A DNA stretch of 64,000 nucleotides from Stappia sediminis (GCF_009826895.1 NZ_WUMV01000003.1:496001-560000), one strand, 5' to 3'. Positions 18,732 through 27,679 are shown, counted from the stretch's first letter. Program-made: numbers and translations. Notes: generated from the letters alone by a model not told the origin.

Positions 18732-19766
18732 TCAGGCTGCCTGCTTCTTCGGCTGGATGAGCTTTCGGTTCACCAGAAGTTCGGCGATCTGGATCGTGTT
18801 GAGCGCGGCGCCCTTGCGGAGGTTGTCGGAAACCACCCAGATGTTGAGGCCGTTCTCGACGGTCGCATCCTCGCGGATGCGGGAGATGAAGGTCGCATCC
18901 TCGCCCGCGCATTCGTAAGGCGTGACGTAGCCGCCGTCCTCCTGCTTGTCGACGACAAGGCAGCCCGGCGCTTCGCGCAGGATCGAGCGGGCGTCTTCTG
19001 CGCTCAACGGCTTTTCGAATTCGATGTTCACGGATTCCGCATGACCGATGAAGACAGGCACGCGCACGGCCGTGCAGGTGACCTTGATCTTCGGGTCAAG
19101 CATCTTCTTCGTTTCGGCCAGCACCTTCCATTCTTCCTTGGTGTAGCCGTCTTCCATGAATTCATCGATGTGCGGAATCACGTTGAAGGCGATGCGCTTC
19201 GTGAATTTTTCGCTCTCCACGGGATCGTTCACGAAGATCGCGCGCGTCTGGTTGAAGAGTTCGTCCATCGCGTCCTTGCCCGCACCCGAGACGGACTGGT
19301 AGGTCGAAACGACGAGGCGCTTGATGTTGGCCGCCTCATGCAGCGGCTTCAGCGCCACGACGAGCTGGGCCGTCGAGCAGTTCGGATTGGCGATGATGTT
19401 CTTCCTGGTGAAGCCCGTCACCGCGTCGGCATTCACTTCCGGGACGATCAGCGGCACGTCGGCGTCGTAGCGCCAGGCGGAGGAATTGTCGATCACGACG
19501 CAGCCCTTGGCGGCGATCTTCGGCGCCCATTCCTTGGATACGCTGCCGCCGGCGGACATCAGGCAGATGTCGGTGTCGGAAAAGTCGTAGTTTTCAAGCG
19601 CCTGGCACTTCAGCGTGTCGTCGCCGTAGGAAACATCCACCCCTTGCGAGCGGCGCGAGGCGATCGGCACCACCTTGTCGGCGGGAAAGCCGCGTTCGTG
19701 AAGGATATCGAGCATTTCGCGGCCCACATTCCCCGTGGCGCCGACAACTGCGACCTTGTAACCCAT
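18732..19766 (-). CDS. asd: aspartate-semialdehyde dehydrogenase
   Basis: NADPH-dependent reduction of aspartyl phosphate to the semialdehyde, the branch point to Lys/DAP, Thr and Met. 344 residues. The N-terminal Rossmann motif is VAVVGATGNVGREML. The catalytic Cys is in NPNCSTAQLV (about residue 130). VFIGHAESVNIEF carries the active-site His. An extra SVSGAGKDAMDELFNQT block is typical of this branch. It is monocistronic, with a hairpin after the stop. It connects functionally with dapF (40.6 kb) and metX. Confidence 0.97.
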   Translation of the reverse strand: MGYKVAVVGATGNVGREMLDILHERGFPADKVVPIASRRSQGVDVSYGDDTLKCQALENYDFSDTDICLMSAGGSVSKEWAPKIAAKGCVVIDNSSAWRYDADVPLIVPEVNADAVTGFTRKNIIANPNCSTAQLVVALKPLHEAANIKRLVVSTYQSVSGAGKDAMDELFNQTRAIFVNDPVESEKFTKRIAFNVIPHIDEFMEDGYTKEEWKVLAETKKMLDPKIKVTCTAVRVPVFIGHAESVNIEFEKPLSAEDARSILREAPGCLVVDKQEDGGYVTPYECAGEDATFISRIREDATVENGLNIWVVSDNLRKGAALNTIQIAELLVNRKLIQPKKQAA

Positions 19767-19876
19767 TTCGGTTCTTCCTCTCTTGTCCGCTCCCCGCGGC
19801 CTTTCGGTCGCATCTCACGACCGCCGGCCCGCTCGCGCCCCTCGTATCCCGGGGGAGCGCGGGACGAGAGGCACCG

Positions 19877-20008
19877 TCAGACGGTGGTTTTCGTGGTCGT
19901 GGTTTTGGAAACGGTCGTCGTTCGAACGGTCTGGCGCACGCGCGTCATCGCCACCGCGCCGAAGGCGGTCCTGAAAAGGCTGGCGATGTCGTCAAGGCGG
20001 CGAGCCAT
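19877..20008 (-). CDS. small Thr-rich basic protein (putative)
   Basis: A 43-residue open frame in the 348-base gap upstream of asd, too short for most gene finders. It begins MARRLDDIASLFRTAFGAVA and ends with a tail rich in Thr, Val and Lys (TTTVSKTTTTKTTV). The first 20 residues could form an amphipathic helix; the tail is low complexity. No clear Shine-Dalgarno is seen. Small basic proteins of this style occur in rhizobia, but I do not recognise a family. It could be a chance frame. Confidence 0.35.
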   Translation of the reverse strand: MARRLDDIASLFRTAFGAVAMTRVRQTVRTTTVSKTTTTKTTV

Positions 20009-20114
20009 GGAATGAAAATCCATTCGCTTCGAATTCGCTGCACGTCATGACGGGAAAGGCGATCAAAGTCAACTGTCATGCGTGTGATCGGGGTGAATGC
20101 CTGTCAGGCCGGGT

Positions 20115-20582
20115 TTATTCGCCGCTTTCGCCCTGTTGCGCCGCCTTGCGTTCGAGACGCCAGTTTCCCGCCGTTCGTCCGGCGATCAGCCAGTAAACGA
20201 AGCCCGCCACGAAACCGGCTGCGAGCGCGACACTCGTGCCGGGGCGGAGCGCGGGTTCGCCCGCCGTCACGCCCGGCTCGCCGAGGCTCCAGAGCCCGAA
20301 GGCGATCAGCCCGCCCGCAGCGAGATTGAGGATCATGGATTTCACGCGAAGGATTTCGGCGACCGCGATCGCGGCGAAAGCGGGAACCGCCGCCATGCCG
20401 CCGATGACCATGCCCGAAACCGCTCCGGTCCAGATGGTTGCGGCAAAGCGCGCCGGATCGGCCTCGATGCCTTGCGGCTGGAACAGACCCCAGGCAAGGA
20501 ACAGCCCGGCCGCGGCGAGCGCCAGCCCGTATCCGAAGACGATCTTGACGATCTGCCAAAGGAGCTTGCCGGCGTGGATCAT
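20115..20582 (-). CDS. conserved hypothetical membrane protein next to rlmN
   Basis: 155 residues with four hydrophobic segments: YGLALAAAGLFLAWGLF (about 18-34), WTGAVSGMVIGGMAAVPAFA, ILNLAAGGLIAFGLW and SVALAAGFVAGFVYWLIAG. A basic cytoplasmic tail follows (NWRLERKAAQQ). It starts 3 bases after the rlmN stop and is surely cotranscribed with it. The function is unknown; the arrangement with rlmN is common in rhizobia. Inner membrane location is inferred. Confidence 0.8.
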   Translation of the reverse strand: MIHAGKLLWQIVKIVFGYGLALAAAGLFLAWGLFQPQGIEADPARFAATIWTGAVSGMVIGGMAAVPAFAAIAVAEILRVKSMILNLAAGGLIAFGLWSLGEPGVTAGEPALRPGTSVALAAGFVAGFVYWLIAGRTAGNWRLERKAAQQGESGE

Positions 20583-20585
20583 CGA

Positions 20586-21830
20586 TCAGGAAGTGCTCGC
20601 GTCCGCTTCCAGCGCCTCGCGGTCGCGCTTGCGCAGGCGCTCCGATTCCGATTTAAGCTGGCCGCAGGCGGCGAAAATGTCGCGCCCGCGCGGCGTTCTG
20701 ATCGGCGAGGCGTATCCGGCCCGGTTCACGACATCTGCGAATTCCTCGATCCGTTCCCAGTCCGAGCATTCGTATGGAGAGCCGGGCCAGGGGTTGAAGG
20801 GGATCAGGTTGATCTTCGCCGGAATGCCCTTCAGGAGCCGTACAAGCTCCTTCGCGTCCGCCAGACTGTCGTTCACATCCTTAAGCATCACGTATTCGAA
20901 GGTGATGCGCTTGGCGTTGGAAAGGCCCGGATAGTTGCGGCAGGCGTCCAGCAATGCGGCGATGTTCCACTTCTTGTTGATCGGCACCAGTTCGTCGCGC
21001 AGCTCGTCGCGCACGGCATGCAGCGAAATGGCGAGCATGCAGCCGATCTCGTCCCCGGTGCGTTCGATCATCGGCACGACGCCGGAGGTCGACAGCGTGA
21101 TGCGCCGCTTGGAAAGCGACAGGCCTTCGCCGTCCGAGGCGATAAGAAGTGCCTTTTTCACATGGTCGAAATTATAGAGCGGTTCGCCCATGCCCATCAT
21201 CACGACGTTGGTGACGAGGCGGCCTTCCGACGGCACGGCCGCGCCCTGGGGCGTCTCGGCGTCCGGAAAATCGCCCAGCCGATCACGCGCGATTAGCACC
21301 TGCGAGAGGATTTCCTCAGCCGTCAGGTTTCGCACGAGCTTCTGCGTGCCCGTGTGGCAGAAGGTGCAGGTGAGCGTGCAGCCGACCTGAGAGGAAACGC
21401 ATAGCGTGCCGCGACCTTCTTCCGGAATATAGACGGTCTCGACCTCTACCGGGCGGCCTGCGCCGCGCGCGGGGTACCGGAACAGCCACTTGCGCGTACC
21501 GTCGACGGAGACTTGCTCGGAGACGATTTCCGGTCGCGCTATCGTGAAGTTTTCGGCAAGCGTTGCGCGCAGATCCTTGGACACATTGGTCATTGCCGAA
21601 AAGTCGGAAACGCCGCGTACGTAAAGCCAGTGCCAGAGCTGGCTGACGCGCATGCGGGCCTGCTTCTCCGCAACCCCTATGCTCTTCAGGGCTTGCGCCA
21701 GATCGTCGCGGTCCATCCCGATCAGCGACGGCTTTTCTCCTGCCGCCATCACGGCGCGGGCAGATGCGGCAGCTTCCGCCTGCGGAGCGATTGGCTGCGA
21801 TTCATGCGCAATATCGAGCGTTACGGGCAT
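20586..21830 (-). CDS. rlmN: 23S rRNA (adenine2503-C2)/tRNA methyltransferase RlmN
   Basis: Radical-SAM enzyme methylating A2503 of 23S rRNA and A37 of some tRNAs. 414 residues. The [4Fe-4S] motif is CTLTCTFC (C-x3-C-x2-C). The N-terminal accessory domain ([18 protein letters not shown]) and the C-terminal AACGQLKSE with the second catalytic Cys are present. The first ~35 residues are a variable extension. It lies downstream of ialB but is separated by a strong terminator, so it has its own promoter in the 240-base gap. Confidence 0.96.
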   Translation of the reverse strand: MPVTLDIAHESQPIAPQAEAAASARAVMAAGEKPSLIGMDRDDLAQALKSIGVAEKQARMRVSQLWHWLYVRGVSDFSAMTNVSKDLRATLAENFTIARPEIVSEQVSVDGTRKWLFRYPARGAGRPVEVETVYIPEEGRGTLCVSSQVGCTLTCTFCHTGTQKLVRNLTAEEILSQVLIARDRLGDFPDAETPQGAAVPSEGRLVTNVVMMGMGEPLYNFDHVKKALLIASDGEGLSLSKRRITLSTSGVVPMIERTGDEIGCMLAISLHAVRDELRDELVPINKKWNIAALLDACRNYPGLSNAKRITFEYVMLKDVNDSLADAKELVRLLKGIPAKINLIPFNPWPGSPYECSDWERIEEFADVVNRAGYASPIRTPRGRDIFAACGQLKSESERLRKRDREALEADASTS

Positions 21831-21935
21831 AGTGTTTCGTCCGGTAATTCGTCCTGCCGTCGATAAAGGAATGAACGTCTTTTTCGTGGCTCCAACCCGA
21901 AAACGGATTTTAGGCCGACGGTTTCCTCAAACGAC

Positions 21936-21968
21936 AAAAACGGCGCCCGTGGGAGGTGTCCCACGGGC
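21936..21968 (-). terminator. intrinsic terminator of the ialB-family gene
   Basis: On the minus strand a perfect 10-bp stem GCCCGTGGGA / TCCCACGGGC (21945-21968) with a 4-base loop is followed by GCCG and TTTTTG. It lies 106 bases downstream of the ialB-like stop and upstream of rlmN. Confidence 0.85.
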
Positions 21969-22073
21969 TCCGCAATCGGGTTCGTTGGCGCTCATATAGC
22001 GCAAATGGCGCAGTTTGTGACCCCCTTCGCTAGCGTTTCTGCCGTGCGAAGGAAGGGCCGATGCGTCGGGCGC

Positions 22074-22592
22074 CTACTTGCAGGCGTTGCCGGCGGCGTC
22101 GATCGCAGCCGTAATGCCGGACAGCGAATATTTGTAGCTCGTCTGCGTGTTACGGCTGGAAAGACCGGATACGGTCATCGACCGTCCCGCCTTCATTGCG
22201 CCGACCAGTTCCTGCTCCTTGGCGGCGTTTTCCACCCAGGCGCCGTCGCCCTTGGTGAACATCGTGAACTTGTTGCCGTCCACGTCCACCTCGACCGACG
22301 AGCCGTCCTTGAAGGGGTAGCCAACCATGACCATCGGTTCGTTCGTCACGCCTTCGGAAGGCCGCGTGGAGACGAAGAAGAAGACATCGCCGTGGTTGCG
22401 GTCCTTGGGCGTCATTTCCAGAGGTTTCGACAGTGCGTAGCAGACTTTGCCCTTCGGGCCGCCATACGTGTAGGTCGCCCAATCCTTGAACTGATTGACG
22501 AGAGTTGGCGTCTGCGCACTCGCCGCCACGCCTGAAAGGGCGAGCGCCAGGAAGGCCGGAACCAGGATTCTTGCGAGGGTTCGTACGTGCAT
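22074..22592 (-). CDS. invasion-associated locus B (IalB) family protein
   Basis: 172 residues. Sec signal peptide at about 1-27 (LARILVPAFLALALSGVAAS ending AQT). The mature IalB domain shows FKDWATYTY, KVCYALSKPLEM with a conserved Cys, DVFFFVSTRP and GNACK with a C-terminal Cys likely to form a disulfide. Named after Bartonella IalB; in free-living rhizobia it is a periplasmic protein of unknown role. The frame runs to 22655, but the ATG at 22592 has a GGAG just upstream and begins the signal peptide. It is divergent from the ECF sigma gene. Confidence 0.9.
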   Translation of the reverse strand: MHVRTLARILVPAFLALALSGVAASAQTPTLVNQFKDWATYTYGGPKGKVCYALSKPLEMTPKDRNHGDVFFFVSTRPSEGVTNEPMVMVGYPFKDGSSVEVDVDGNKFTMFTKGDGAWVENAAKEQELVGAMKAGRSMTVSGLSSRNTQTSYKYSLSGITAAIDAAGNACK

Positions 22593-22659
22593 GATCTCCA
22601 AACCGCTTCTCGTTTGCGCTTCAGGTTCGTTTCGAATTGTCTTTCGCCTATACACCTAG

Positions 22660-22678
22660 TTTTAAGGTTACCTTAAAA
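22660..22678. promoter_or_regulatory. perfect 19-bp palindrome, candidate operator
   Basis: TTTTAAGGT-T-ACCTTAAAA: 9-base arms with perfect complementarity around one base. It lies 68 bases upstream of the ialB-like start and 173 upstream of the ECF sigma gene, so it could control either. The binding protein is unknown. Confidence 0.5.
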
Positions 22679-22850
22679 CAGGTTACGAAAGGGTTGCACG
22701 CCCGTTCGGCATTGTGGCGGGCAGGCGAGGCGGGCTACTATCGACAAAACTCATCAGGTCCACTGGCGGCAAGATTCGGGCAAGAATTTGACGGCGAAGC
22801 GCGGAGAGGCGCCATGCCGGACCGGGTAGCGAAAGTGCGGGGCGGCCAAC

Positions 22851-23417
22851 TTGGCGAACGCGGAGCATTTGAACGAGCTGATTCTGCGTGTGGCCGAAAG
22901 CCGCGACCAGGCGGCATTTACTGAGCTGTTCGACCATTTCGCGCCGCGAATCAAGGCTTATCTCATAAAACTGGGGGCGGATCAGGCTCTCGCCGAGGAG
23001 CTTGCCCAGGAAGTCATGATCACATTGTGGCGCAAGGCGGCGCTGTTCGATCCCGCGAAATCTTCCGCCGCGACGTGGCTTTTCCGGATCGCGCGAAACC
23101 GCAGGATCGATGCCGCGCGGCGCGATCGGACCGGCATGATCGATGCCGAGGATCCCTCGCTGCGGCCGGCCGCGCCCGAGGAACCGGGGGAGGAACTGGA
23201 CGCGCGGCTGCGCGAAAAGCGCATCCGTATCGCCTTGAAAAACCTGCCGGAAGAGCAGGCGGATCTCGTTCGCCGCGCCTTTTTCTCAGGCCTGTCGCAC
23301 AGCCAGATCGCGGAGGAAACGGGCCTGCCGCTGGGCACCGTGAAATCCCGGATCAGGCTGGCGTTCGGGCGGCTTCGGCGGACGCTCGAAACCGATCAGG
23401 CCGTCGATACCGACTGA
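22851..23417 (+). CDS. ECF-type RNA polymerase sigma factor
   Basis: 188 residues. Sigma-70 region 2 (FTELFDHFAPRIKAYLIKLG, then AEELAQEVMITLWRKAALFD and ATWLFRIARNRRIDAAR) and region 4 (LPEEQADLVRRAFFSGLSHS and QIAEETGLPLGTVKSRIRLA) fill the protein. It resembles the group of ECF factors usually paired with a ChrR-type anti-sigma factor encoded just downstream. No such gene follows; the next 114 bases are non-coding and then comes a convergent gene. Regulation is therefore unclear. The start at 22851 gives MANAEHLNEL; no strong Shine-Dalgarno is seen. Confidence 0.9.
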   Translation: MANAEHLNELILRVAESRDQAAFTELFDHFAPRIKAYLIKLGADQALAEELAQEVMITLWRKAALFDPAKSSAATWLFRIARNRRIDAARRDRTGMIDAEDPSLRPAAPEEPGEELDARLREKRIRIALKNLPEEQADLVRRAFFSGLSHSQIAEETGLPLGTVKSRIRLAFGRLRRTLETDQAVDTD

Positions 23418-23531
23418 GTTTTCCCGGTTTATCCCCGCGAAATCGGCGTTGAGGAAAATTCCGGTACGGGAAAATTCGCCGCCATTTCGGGTACCGAAAT
23501 ATCCTGAGGACGCCTTGGCGCCGTATTCCGC

Positions 23532-24071
23532 TCAGCCTGGAAGGCGGCTCGGACGGATGTCGCGCCGCGTCTTGCGGCTCGCCTCGCGCGCCTCCGTCGG
23601 TGCGCCGGAGCGGACCGGGCGCGGGGCGAACTGGCCAAGCATTCGGTAGCGGTCGTACATGACGATGGCACCCGCCATGGCGACGTTGATGCAAAAGCGC
23701 GTCGGGATCTTGATGGTGTGGGAACAGCGCGCGACCATCTCCGGCGACAGCGAGCCCTGCTCGGGACCAAGCACGTAAGCCGCGCGCGCCGGATGACCGA
23801 AGCTTGGCAGGTCGACTGCGTCTTCCGTCAGTTCCACGCCGACGAGCTTGCAGTCCTGCGGCAGGTCCATTGCCGCAATCGACGGCCAGTGGAACAGCGG
23901 AAGATGCTCGGTGCTGTTGGAGGTGTCGGATTTCGGCGCGGACAGAATGCGCTGGTGGGCATCGACGGTGAAGAAGAAGCTCGCGCCGAAGGCATGCGCG
24001 GAGCGCATCAGGTTGCCGAGGTTCATCGGCTTCGAAATGCCTTCGGCGCCGATTGCGAAATAGCCGCGCAT
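23532..24071 (-). CDS. SpoU/TrmH-family RNA 2'-O-methyltransferase
   Basis: 179 residues, SPOUT fold. Motif 1 is KPMNLGNLMRSAHAFGA, motif 2 AAYVLGPEQGSLSPEMV and motif 3 IPTRFCINVAMAGAIVMYDR, all in order. The target RNA is not known for this short rhizobial type. The frame extends to 24209, but the start at 24071 has a GGAAGG ribosome binding site 6 bases upstream and matches the usual N-terminus MRGYFAIGAEGISKP. The Arg-rich tail after residue 150 is variable. Confidence 0.9.
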   Translation of the reverse strand: MRGYFAIGAEGISKPMNLGNLMRSAHAFGASFFFTVDAHQRILSAPKSDTSNSTEHLPLFHWPSIAAMDLPQDCKLVGVELTEDAVDLPSFGHPARAAYVLGPEQGSLSPEMVARCSHTIKIPTRFCINVAMAGAIVMYDRYRMLGQFAPRPVRSGAPTEAREASRKTRRDIRPSRLPG

Positions 24072-24266
24072 GATATCCTTCCCGGAATTTGGCAGTGAAG
24101 GCGTCAGCACATAGCCCCATGCGCCTCCTTCGGCAAGAAGCCGCGACATTCTAGCACTGTCAGAATTGACGAGGATTTCTTCGCGCATTTGCCTTTTCAT
24201 GGTTAACAACCCGTGTTAGGCGATTTGCGGGGAGCAATCTTCTGGTTGCCATGAGGGGAAGACCAA

Positions 24267-25241
24267 GTGAAAGCCGTTCTTTGCGAGAAATTCGGTCCGC
24301 CGTCGGAGCTTGCGCTGCGCGATATCGAGGCGCCTTTAGCCGGTCCGGGCGAGGTGGTGGTGTCGGTAAAGGCCGCCGCGCTCAATTTTTTCGACACGCT
24401 GATCATCCAGGGCAAATACCAGTACCGGCCCGAAATGCCGTTTTCTCCAAGCGCGGAAATGGCAGGCGTGGTGAAAAGCATCGGCGAGGGTGTGGACCGG
24501 GTGAAACCGGGCGACCGCGTGCTTGCCTATGTGAAATGGGGGGCTGCGCGCGAGGAGGTGCTCCTCAACGAGGACGACCTGGTGCTGCTGCCCGATGGTG
24601 TGAGCTTCGAACAGGCGGCGGGCCTGACCGTCACCTACGGCACGACGCTGCACGCGCTGAAGGACCGGGCGAAGCTTCAGCCCGGCGAAACGGTCGCCGT
24701 GCTTGGCGCCTCCGGTGGGGTGGGCCAGGCGGCGGTGGAGATCGCCAAGGTCATGGGCGCGCGGGTGATCGCCTGCGCCTCGAGCGCGGAGAAGCTTGAA
24801 TTCGCCAGGGAATTCGGCGCGGACGAATTCGTCAACTACGCCGAGGAAGACCTGAAGAACCGCCTGAAGGAACTGACGGACGGCAACGGCGTCGACGTGG
24901 TCTACGATCCCGTCGGCGGCCCTCTTGCCGAAGCGGCCCTTCGGGCGACCGGCTGGGAGGGGCGCTACCTCGTCGTCGGCTTCGCGTCGGGCGACATTCC
25001 GAAAATACCGCTGAACCTCGTGCTTCTGAAAGGCTGCGACGTGCTCGGCGTCTTCTGGGGCGAAGCAACCGTCCGCGATCCGGAAGGCCACTGGGAGAAC
25101 ATGGAAACCCTGCTTTCCTGGGTGCGCGACGGCAAGCTGAAGCCGCATGTGCACAAGGTCTTCAAGCTGGAGGATACGGCGTCAGCGCTTCAGGAAATCG
25201 CCGAACGCAAGGCCAAGGGCAAGGTGATCGTGGCGCCCTGA
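24267..25241 (+). CDS. NADPH:quinone oxidoreductase family protein (zinc-free MDR)
   Basis: 324 residues, medium-chain dehydrogenase/reductase fold. The N-terminal GroES-like part contains LNFFDTLIIQGKYQ. The cofactor domain has VAVLGASGGVGQAAVEIAKV (about 141-160), the AxxGxxG variant typical of quinone oxidoreductases. The zinc-ligand Cys/His residues of alcohol dehydrogenases are absent. A GTG start at 24267 follows AGGGGAAG. It acts in the cytoplasm; the substrate may be quinones or enones. Divergent from the RNA methyltransferase gene, with a 195-base shared upstream region. Confidence 0.9.
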   Translation: MKAVLCEKFGPPSELALRDIEAPLAGPGEVVVSVKAAALNFFDTLIIQGKYQYRPEMPFSPSAEMAGVVKSIGEGVDRVKPGDRVLAYVKWGAAREEVLLNEDDLVLLPDGVSFEQAAGLTVTYGTTLHALKDRAKLQPGETVAVLGASGGVGQAAVEIAKVMGARVIACASSAEKLEFAREFGADEFVNYAEEDLKNRLKELTDGNGVDVVYDPVGGPLAEAALRATGWEGRYLVVGFASGDIPKIPLNLVLLKGCDVLGVFWGEATVRDPEGHWENMETLLSWVRDGKLKPHVHKVFKLEDTASALQEIAERKAKGKVIVAP

Positions 25242-25344
25242 GGGGGGCTATGGCGCTCCGCATATTTGATGAAGGACGTGATGTAATCGTGGTGGATCCT
25301 ACCCGAAATCGGGATCATGCAGAGCATTTGCTACTTGCACCTCA

Positions 25345-25425
25345 CCTCTCCCCGCGAAGTCGGATGTTTCCGACTTCGGCACCTATCTTCCAAACTCGGG
25401 AACACCCGAGTTTGGCGGGGAGAGG
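25345..25425 (+). repeat. twin-hairpin repeat, CCTCTCCCCGC...GCGGGGAGAGG type, copy 1
   Basis: Outer arms CCTCTCCCCGC (25345-25355) and GCGGGGAGAGG (25415-25425) enclose two perfect hairpins. The first is GAAGTCGGA-TGTT-TCCGACTTC (25356-25377) and the second CAAACTCGGG-AACA-CCCGAGTTTG (25391-25414). The whole forms a cruciform-like structure. A near-identical copy lies in opposite orientation at 33787-33866. It occupies most of the structure in the 289-base gap between the quinone oxidoreductase and the convergent xth gene; nothing else is recognisable there. Confidence 0.92.
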
Positions 25426-25530
25426 GGAATCGCCTGCGTCAGATGCTCAGGACAAAGCTGCATCTGCGCGGTTGGAAGAGATTGGGCTATCGATCAATCC
25501 AGCGGCCGGCCAGCGGACTAGCACCGCACC

Positions 25531-26334
25531 TCACCCCTCGAAGGTGGCCATGACGGGCGCGTGGTCGGACGGCTTTTCCCAGCCGCGGGCGTCGCGCAGG
25601 ACCCGGATATCGCTTGAAAGCGGTGCGAGGTCGGGCGTCGACCAGATGTGATCGAGGCGCCGGCCCTTGTCGGCCTCCGACCAGTCCCGCGCGCGGTAGC
25701 TCCACCATGTATAGAGCTTTTCGTCCATCGGCACGTGCCGGCGCATGAGGTCGACGAAGGGGCCGGCCTCGCGCATGGTCTCAAGCTTCTCGCACTCGAG
25801 CGGGGTATGGCTGACGACCTTCAGAAGCTTCTTGTGCGACCAAACGTCATGCTCGTAAGGGGCGATGTTGAGGTCGCCGACGATGACGGTGGGCGTCGTG
25901 GTATCCGCGAACCACTCGGTCATTTCATCGAGAAAGGCGAGCTTGTGGGCGAACTTGTCGTTCACCTCCGGATCGGGCTCGTCTCCGCCCGCCGGCACGT
26001 AGAAATTATGCAGCCGCACGGACGATCCGTTGAAGGCGACCTCGGTCGCCACATGGCGGCTGTCGCCCTTGCCGCAGAATTCGCGCTTTTCCTGCGCCAC
26101 GAACGGCCGGCGCGAGATGGTCGCCACGCCGTGATAGCCCTTCTGCCCGTGGATGGCGATGTGCTCGTAACCGAGCTTTCGCAGCGCGTTCAGCGGGAAA
26201 TTCGCGTCCGGGCACTTGGTTTCCTGAAGGCAGAGGACATCCGGGGCGTATTCGGTGAGGAACCGCTCGACGATCGGCAGGCGCAGGCGCACGGAGTTGA
26301 TGTTCCAGGTCGCGATCGTCAGCTTGTCTGGCAT
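25531..26334 (-). CDS. xth: exodeoxyribonuclease III
   Basis: AP endonuclease and 3'-5' exonuclease of base excision repair. 267 residues, EEP fold. Motifs are ATWNINSVRLR, VLCLQETKCPD with the metal Glu, GDLNIAPYEHDVW and, at the end, SDHAPVMATF with the catalytic Asp-His pair. The start gives MPDKLTIATWN. Monocistronic; a 333-base gap precedes it, shared with the divergent GH25 gene. Confidence 0.95.
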   Translation of the reverse strand: MPDKLTIATWNINSVRLRLPIVERFLTEYAPDVLCLQETKCPDANFPLNALRKLGYEHIAIHGQKGYHGVATISRRPFVAQEKREFCGKGDSRHVATEVAFNGSSVRLHNFYVPAGGDEPDPEVNDKFAHKLAFLDEMTEWFADTTTPTVIVGDLNIAPYEHDVWSHKKLLKVVSHTPLECEKLETMREAGPFVDLMRRHVPMDEKLYTWWSYRARDWSEADKGRRLDHIWSTPDLAPLSSDIRVLRDARGWEKPSDHAPVMATFEG

Positions 26335-26667
26335 TGCTCAGGTCTCGATCTCTGCGGAAGGGAACCGGAAGCGGGATCTCAACGGAGATGCCAGCCCTGA
26401 CCGGAGGATGCAAGGAGGATGGGGCGGAACCATGAAATGCCTTCGCGGAAGATAGTCGCAAAATTCGATCACGAATTCGTGAGTGTGGGCTTCCATGCCC
26501 GCGCTGCCCTTTTTTTGACGCGGACGGCCCTATGGTAAGTTTCCGGTTAACCTGTTGGACTAAAATCCCGCTCGATCGTGAGGGCGGTTTCTCGCCGGAA
26601 ATGATATCCGGCCCGCGGAAATCCGCTCCAAAGGAACAATACCGGGCTTCGATCGGACGGAAACTAA
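26335..26667. other. 333-base divergent intergenic region, no gene seen
   Basis: Lies between the xth start and the GH25 lipoprotein start and must hold both promoters. It contains a 12-bp perfect palindrome CACGAATTCGTG (26470-26481) and an AT-rich run CCCTTTTTTTGACG. Short open frames here have no family resemblance and no ribosome binding site, so none is called. Confidence 0.6.
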
Positions 26668-27393
26668 ATGATCAGGCACGTGCTCGCACTTCTATGCTCA
26701 TTCTTCGTCGCCTCTTGCGCGATCTACGATTTTCCGGACCCGACGCCGGAGGATTTCGCGATTCATGGCATCGACGTGTCGCGCTACCAGGGCGATATCG
26801 ACTGGCACGCGGCCAAGCGCGATGACGTCGAGTTCGCCTTCCTGAAGGCGACGGAAGGCGGCGACTACGCCGACCCGAAGTTCAAGGAATACTGGTACAA
26901 GGCGAAAGCCGCCGGAATTCCGCGCGGGGCCTATCACTTCTATTATTTCTGCCGTACGGGGCTGGAACAGGCGCAATGGTTCATCGAGAACGTGCCCTAC
27001 GACCCGGATGCGTTGCCCCCCGTCCTCGACATGGAGTGGAACGGCCACTCCAAGACCTGCAAGAAGCAGCCAGGCAAGGACGAGGTCATCCGCGAGATGA
27101 AGGCCTTCCTCCACACGGTGGAGGCGCACTACGGCAAGAAGCCGATCATCTATTCCTCCGTCGACTTCCACCGCGACCGGCTGGAGGGCGAAAAGAACGG
27201 CTATGAATTCTGGCTGCGCTCCGTCGCAAGCCACCCGCGCCACAAATACGACGGCCGCGACGGCTGGACCTTCTGGCAATACACGGCAGAAGGCGAGGTC
27301 GACGGCATCGACGGCAACGTCGACCGCAACGTCTTCTTCGGCACCCGCTCGGAGTGGGAGGAATGGCTGACCGGTGGCAAGCGTTCGGGGTGA
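26668..27393 (+). CDS. GH25 family lysozyme-like lipoprotein
   Basis: 241 residues. The N-terminus is a lipoprotein signal, HVLALLCSFFVASC, with lipobox VASC, so Cys17 is likely lipidated. The glycoside hydrolase 25 barrel follows: HGIDVSRYQGDIDW with the first catalytic Asp, FAFLKATEGGDYADPKF, LPPVLDMEWNG with the catalytic Asp/Glu pair, and GWTFWQYTAEGEVDGIDGNV at the end. It probably cleaves muramic bonds of peptidoglycan at the cell envelope. Such proteins occur widely in rhizobia. No operon partner. Confidence 0.93.
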   Translation: MIRHVLALLCSFFVASCAIYDFPDPTPEDFAIHGIDVSRYQGDIDWHAAKRDDVEFAFLKATEGGDYADPKFKEYWYKAKAAGIPRGAYHFYYFCRTGLEQAQWFIENVPYDPDALPPVLDMEWNGHSKTCKKQPGKDEVIREMKAFLHTVEAHYGKKPIIYSSVDFHRDRLEGEKNGYEFWLRSVASHPRHKYDGRDGWTFWQYTAEGEVDGIDGNVDRNVFFGTRSEWEEWLTGGKRSG

Positions 27394-27545
27394 GAATTTA
27401 GCGTCTTCCTATGCCTCTTGATGGGCGTGGGAGTGGTTGGGCTCGGCGATGACAGGGACGCGCTCCATTCCACGGAAGGAGGTTTCCGAGTCAGGTCAGT
27501 TCGGGAAGGTAAGGTGCGCAACTTCCGAGTGTTAAGGGAACGGTT

Positions 27546-27579
27546 GATTGGGTGCCCGGGTCAAGCCCGGGCATGACGA
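27546..27579 (+). repeat. REP-like palindrome, copy a
   Basis: Core TGCCCGGGTCAAGCCCGGGCA (27553-27573, one base over-long palindrome with TCAA centre) followed by TGACGA. With copy b (27631-27660, inverted) it forms an inverted pair about 115 bases long. The sequence between them also has pairing arms GAGAGG and CCTCTC. Confidence 0.85.
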
Positions 27580-27630
27580 ACCGAGAGGCCGGCACGCTTG
27601 AGGTTAGTTGGCGGCGTGCAACCTCTCTAT

Positions 27631-27660
27631 CGTCATTGCCGGGCTTGACCCGGCAACCTA
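27631..27660 (-). repeat. REP-like palindrome, copy b (inverted)
   Basis: Plus-strand CGTCATTGCCGGGCTTGACC, then CGGCAACCTA; its complement reads GGTTGCCGGGTCAAGCCCGG then CAATGACG, nearly identical to copy c. It ends only 19 bases before the GIY-YIG start codon. Confidence 0.85.
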
Positions 27661-27679
27661 TTAGCGGTTGCATCCGCAT

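Noticed and set aside
25250-25651. 133-residue plus-strand open frame downstream of the quinone oxidoreductase
   Set aside because: Runs through the twin-hairpin repeat and antisense to xth, with no domain or supporting start.
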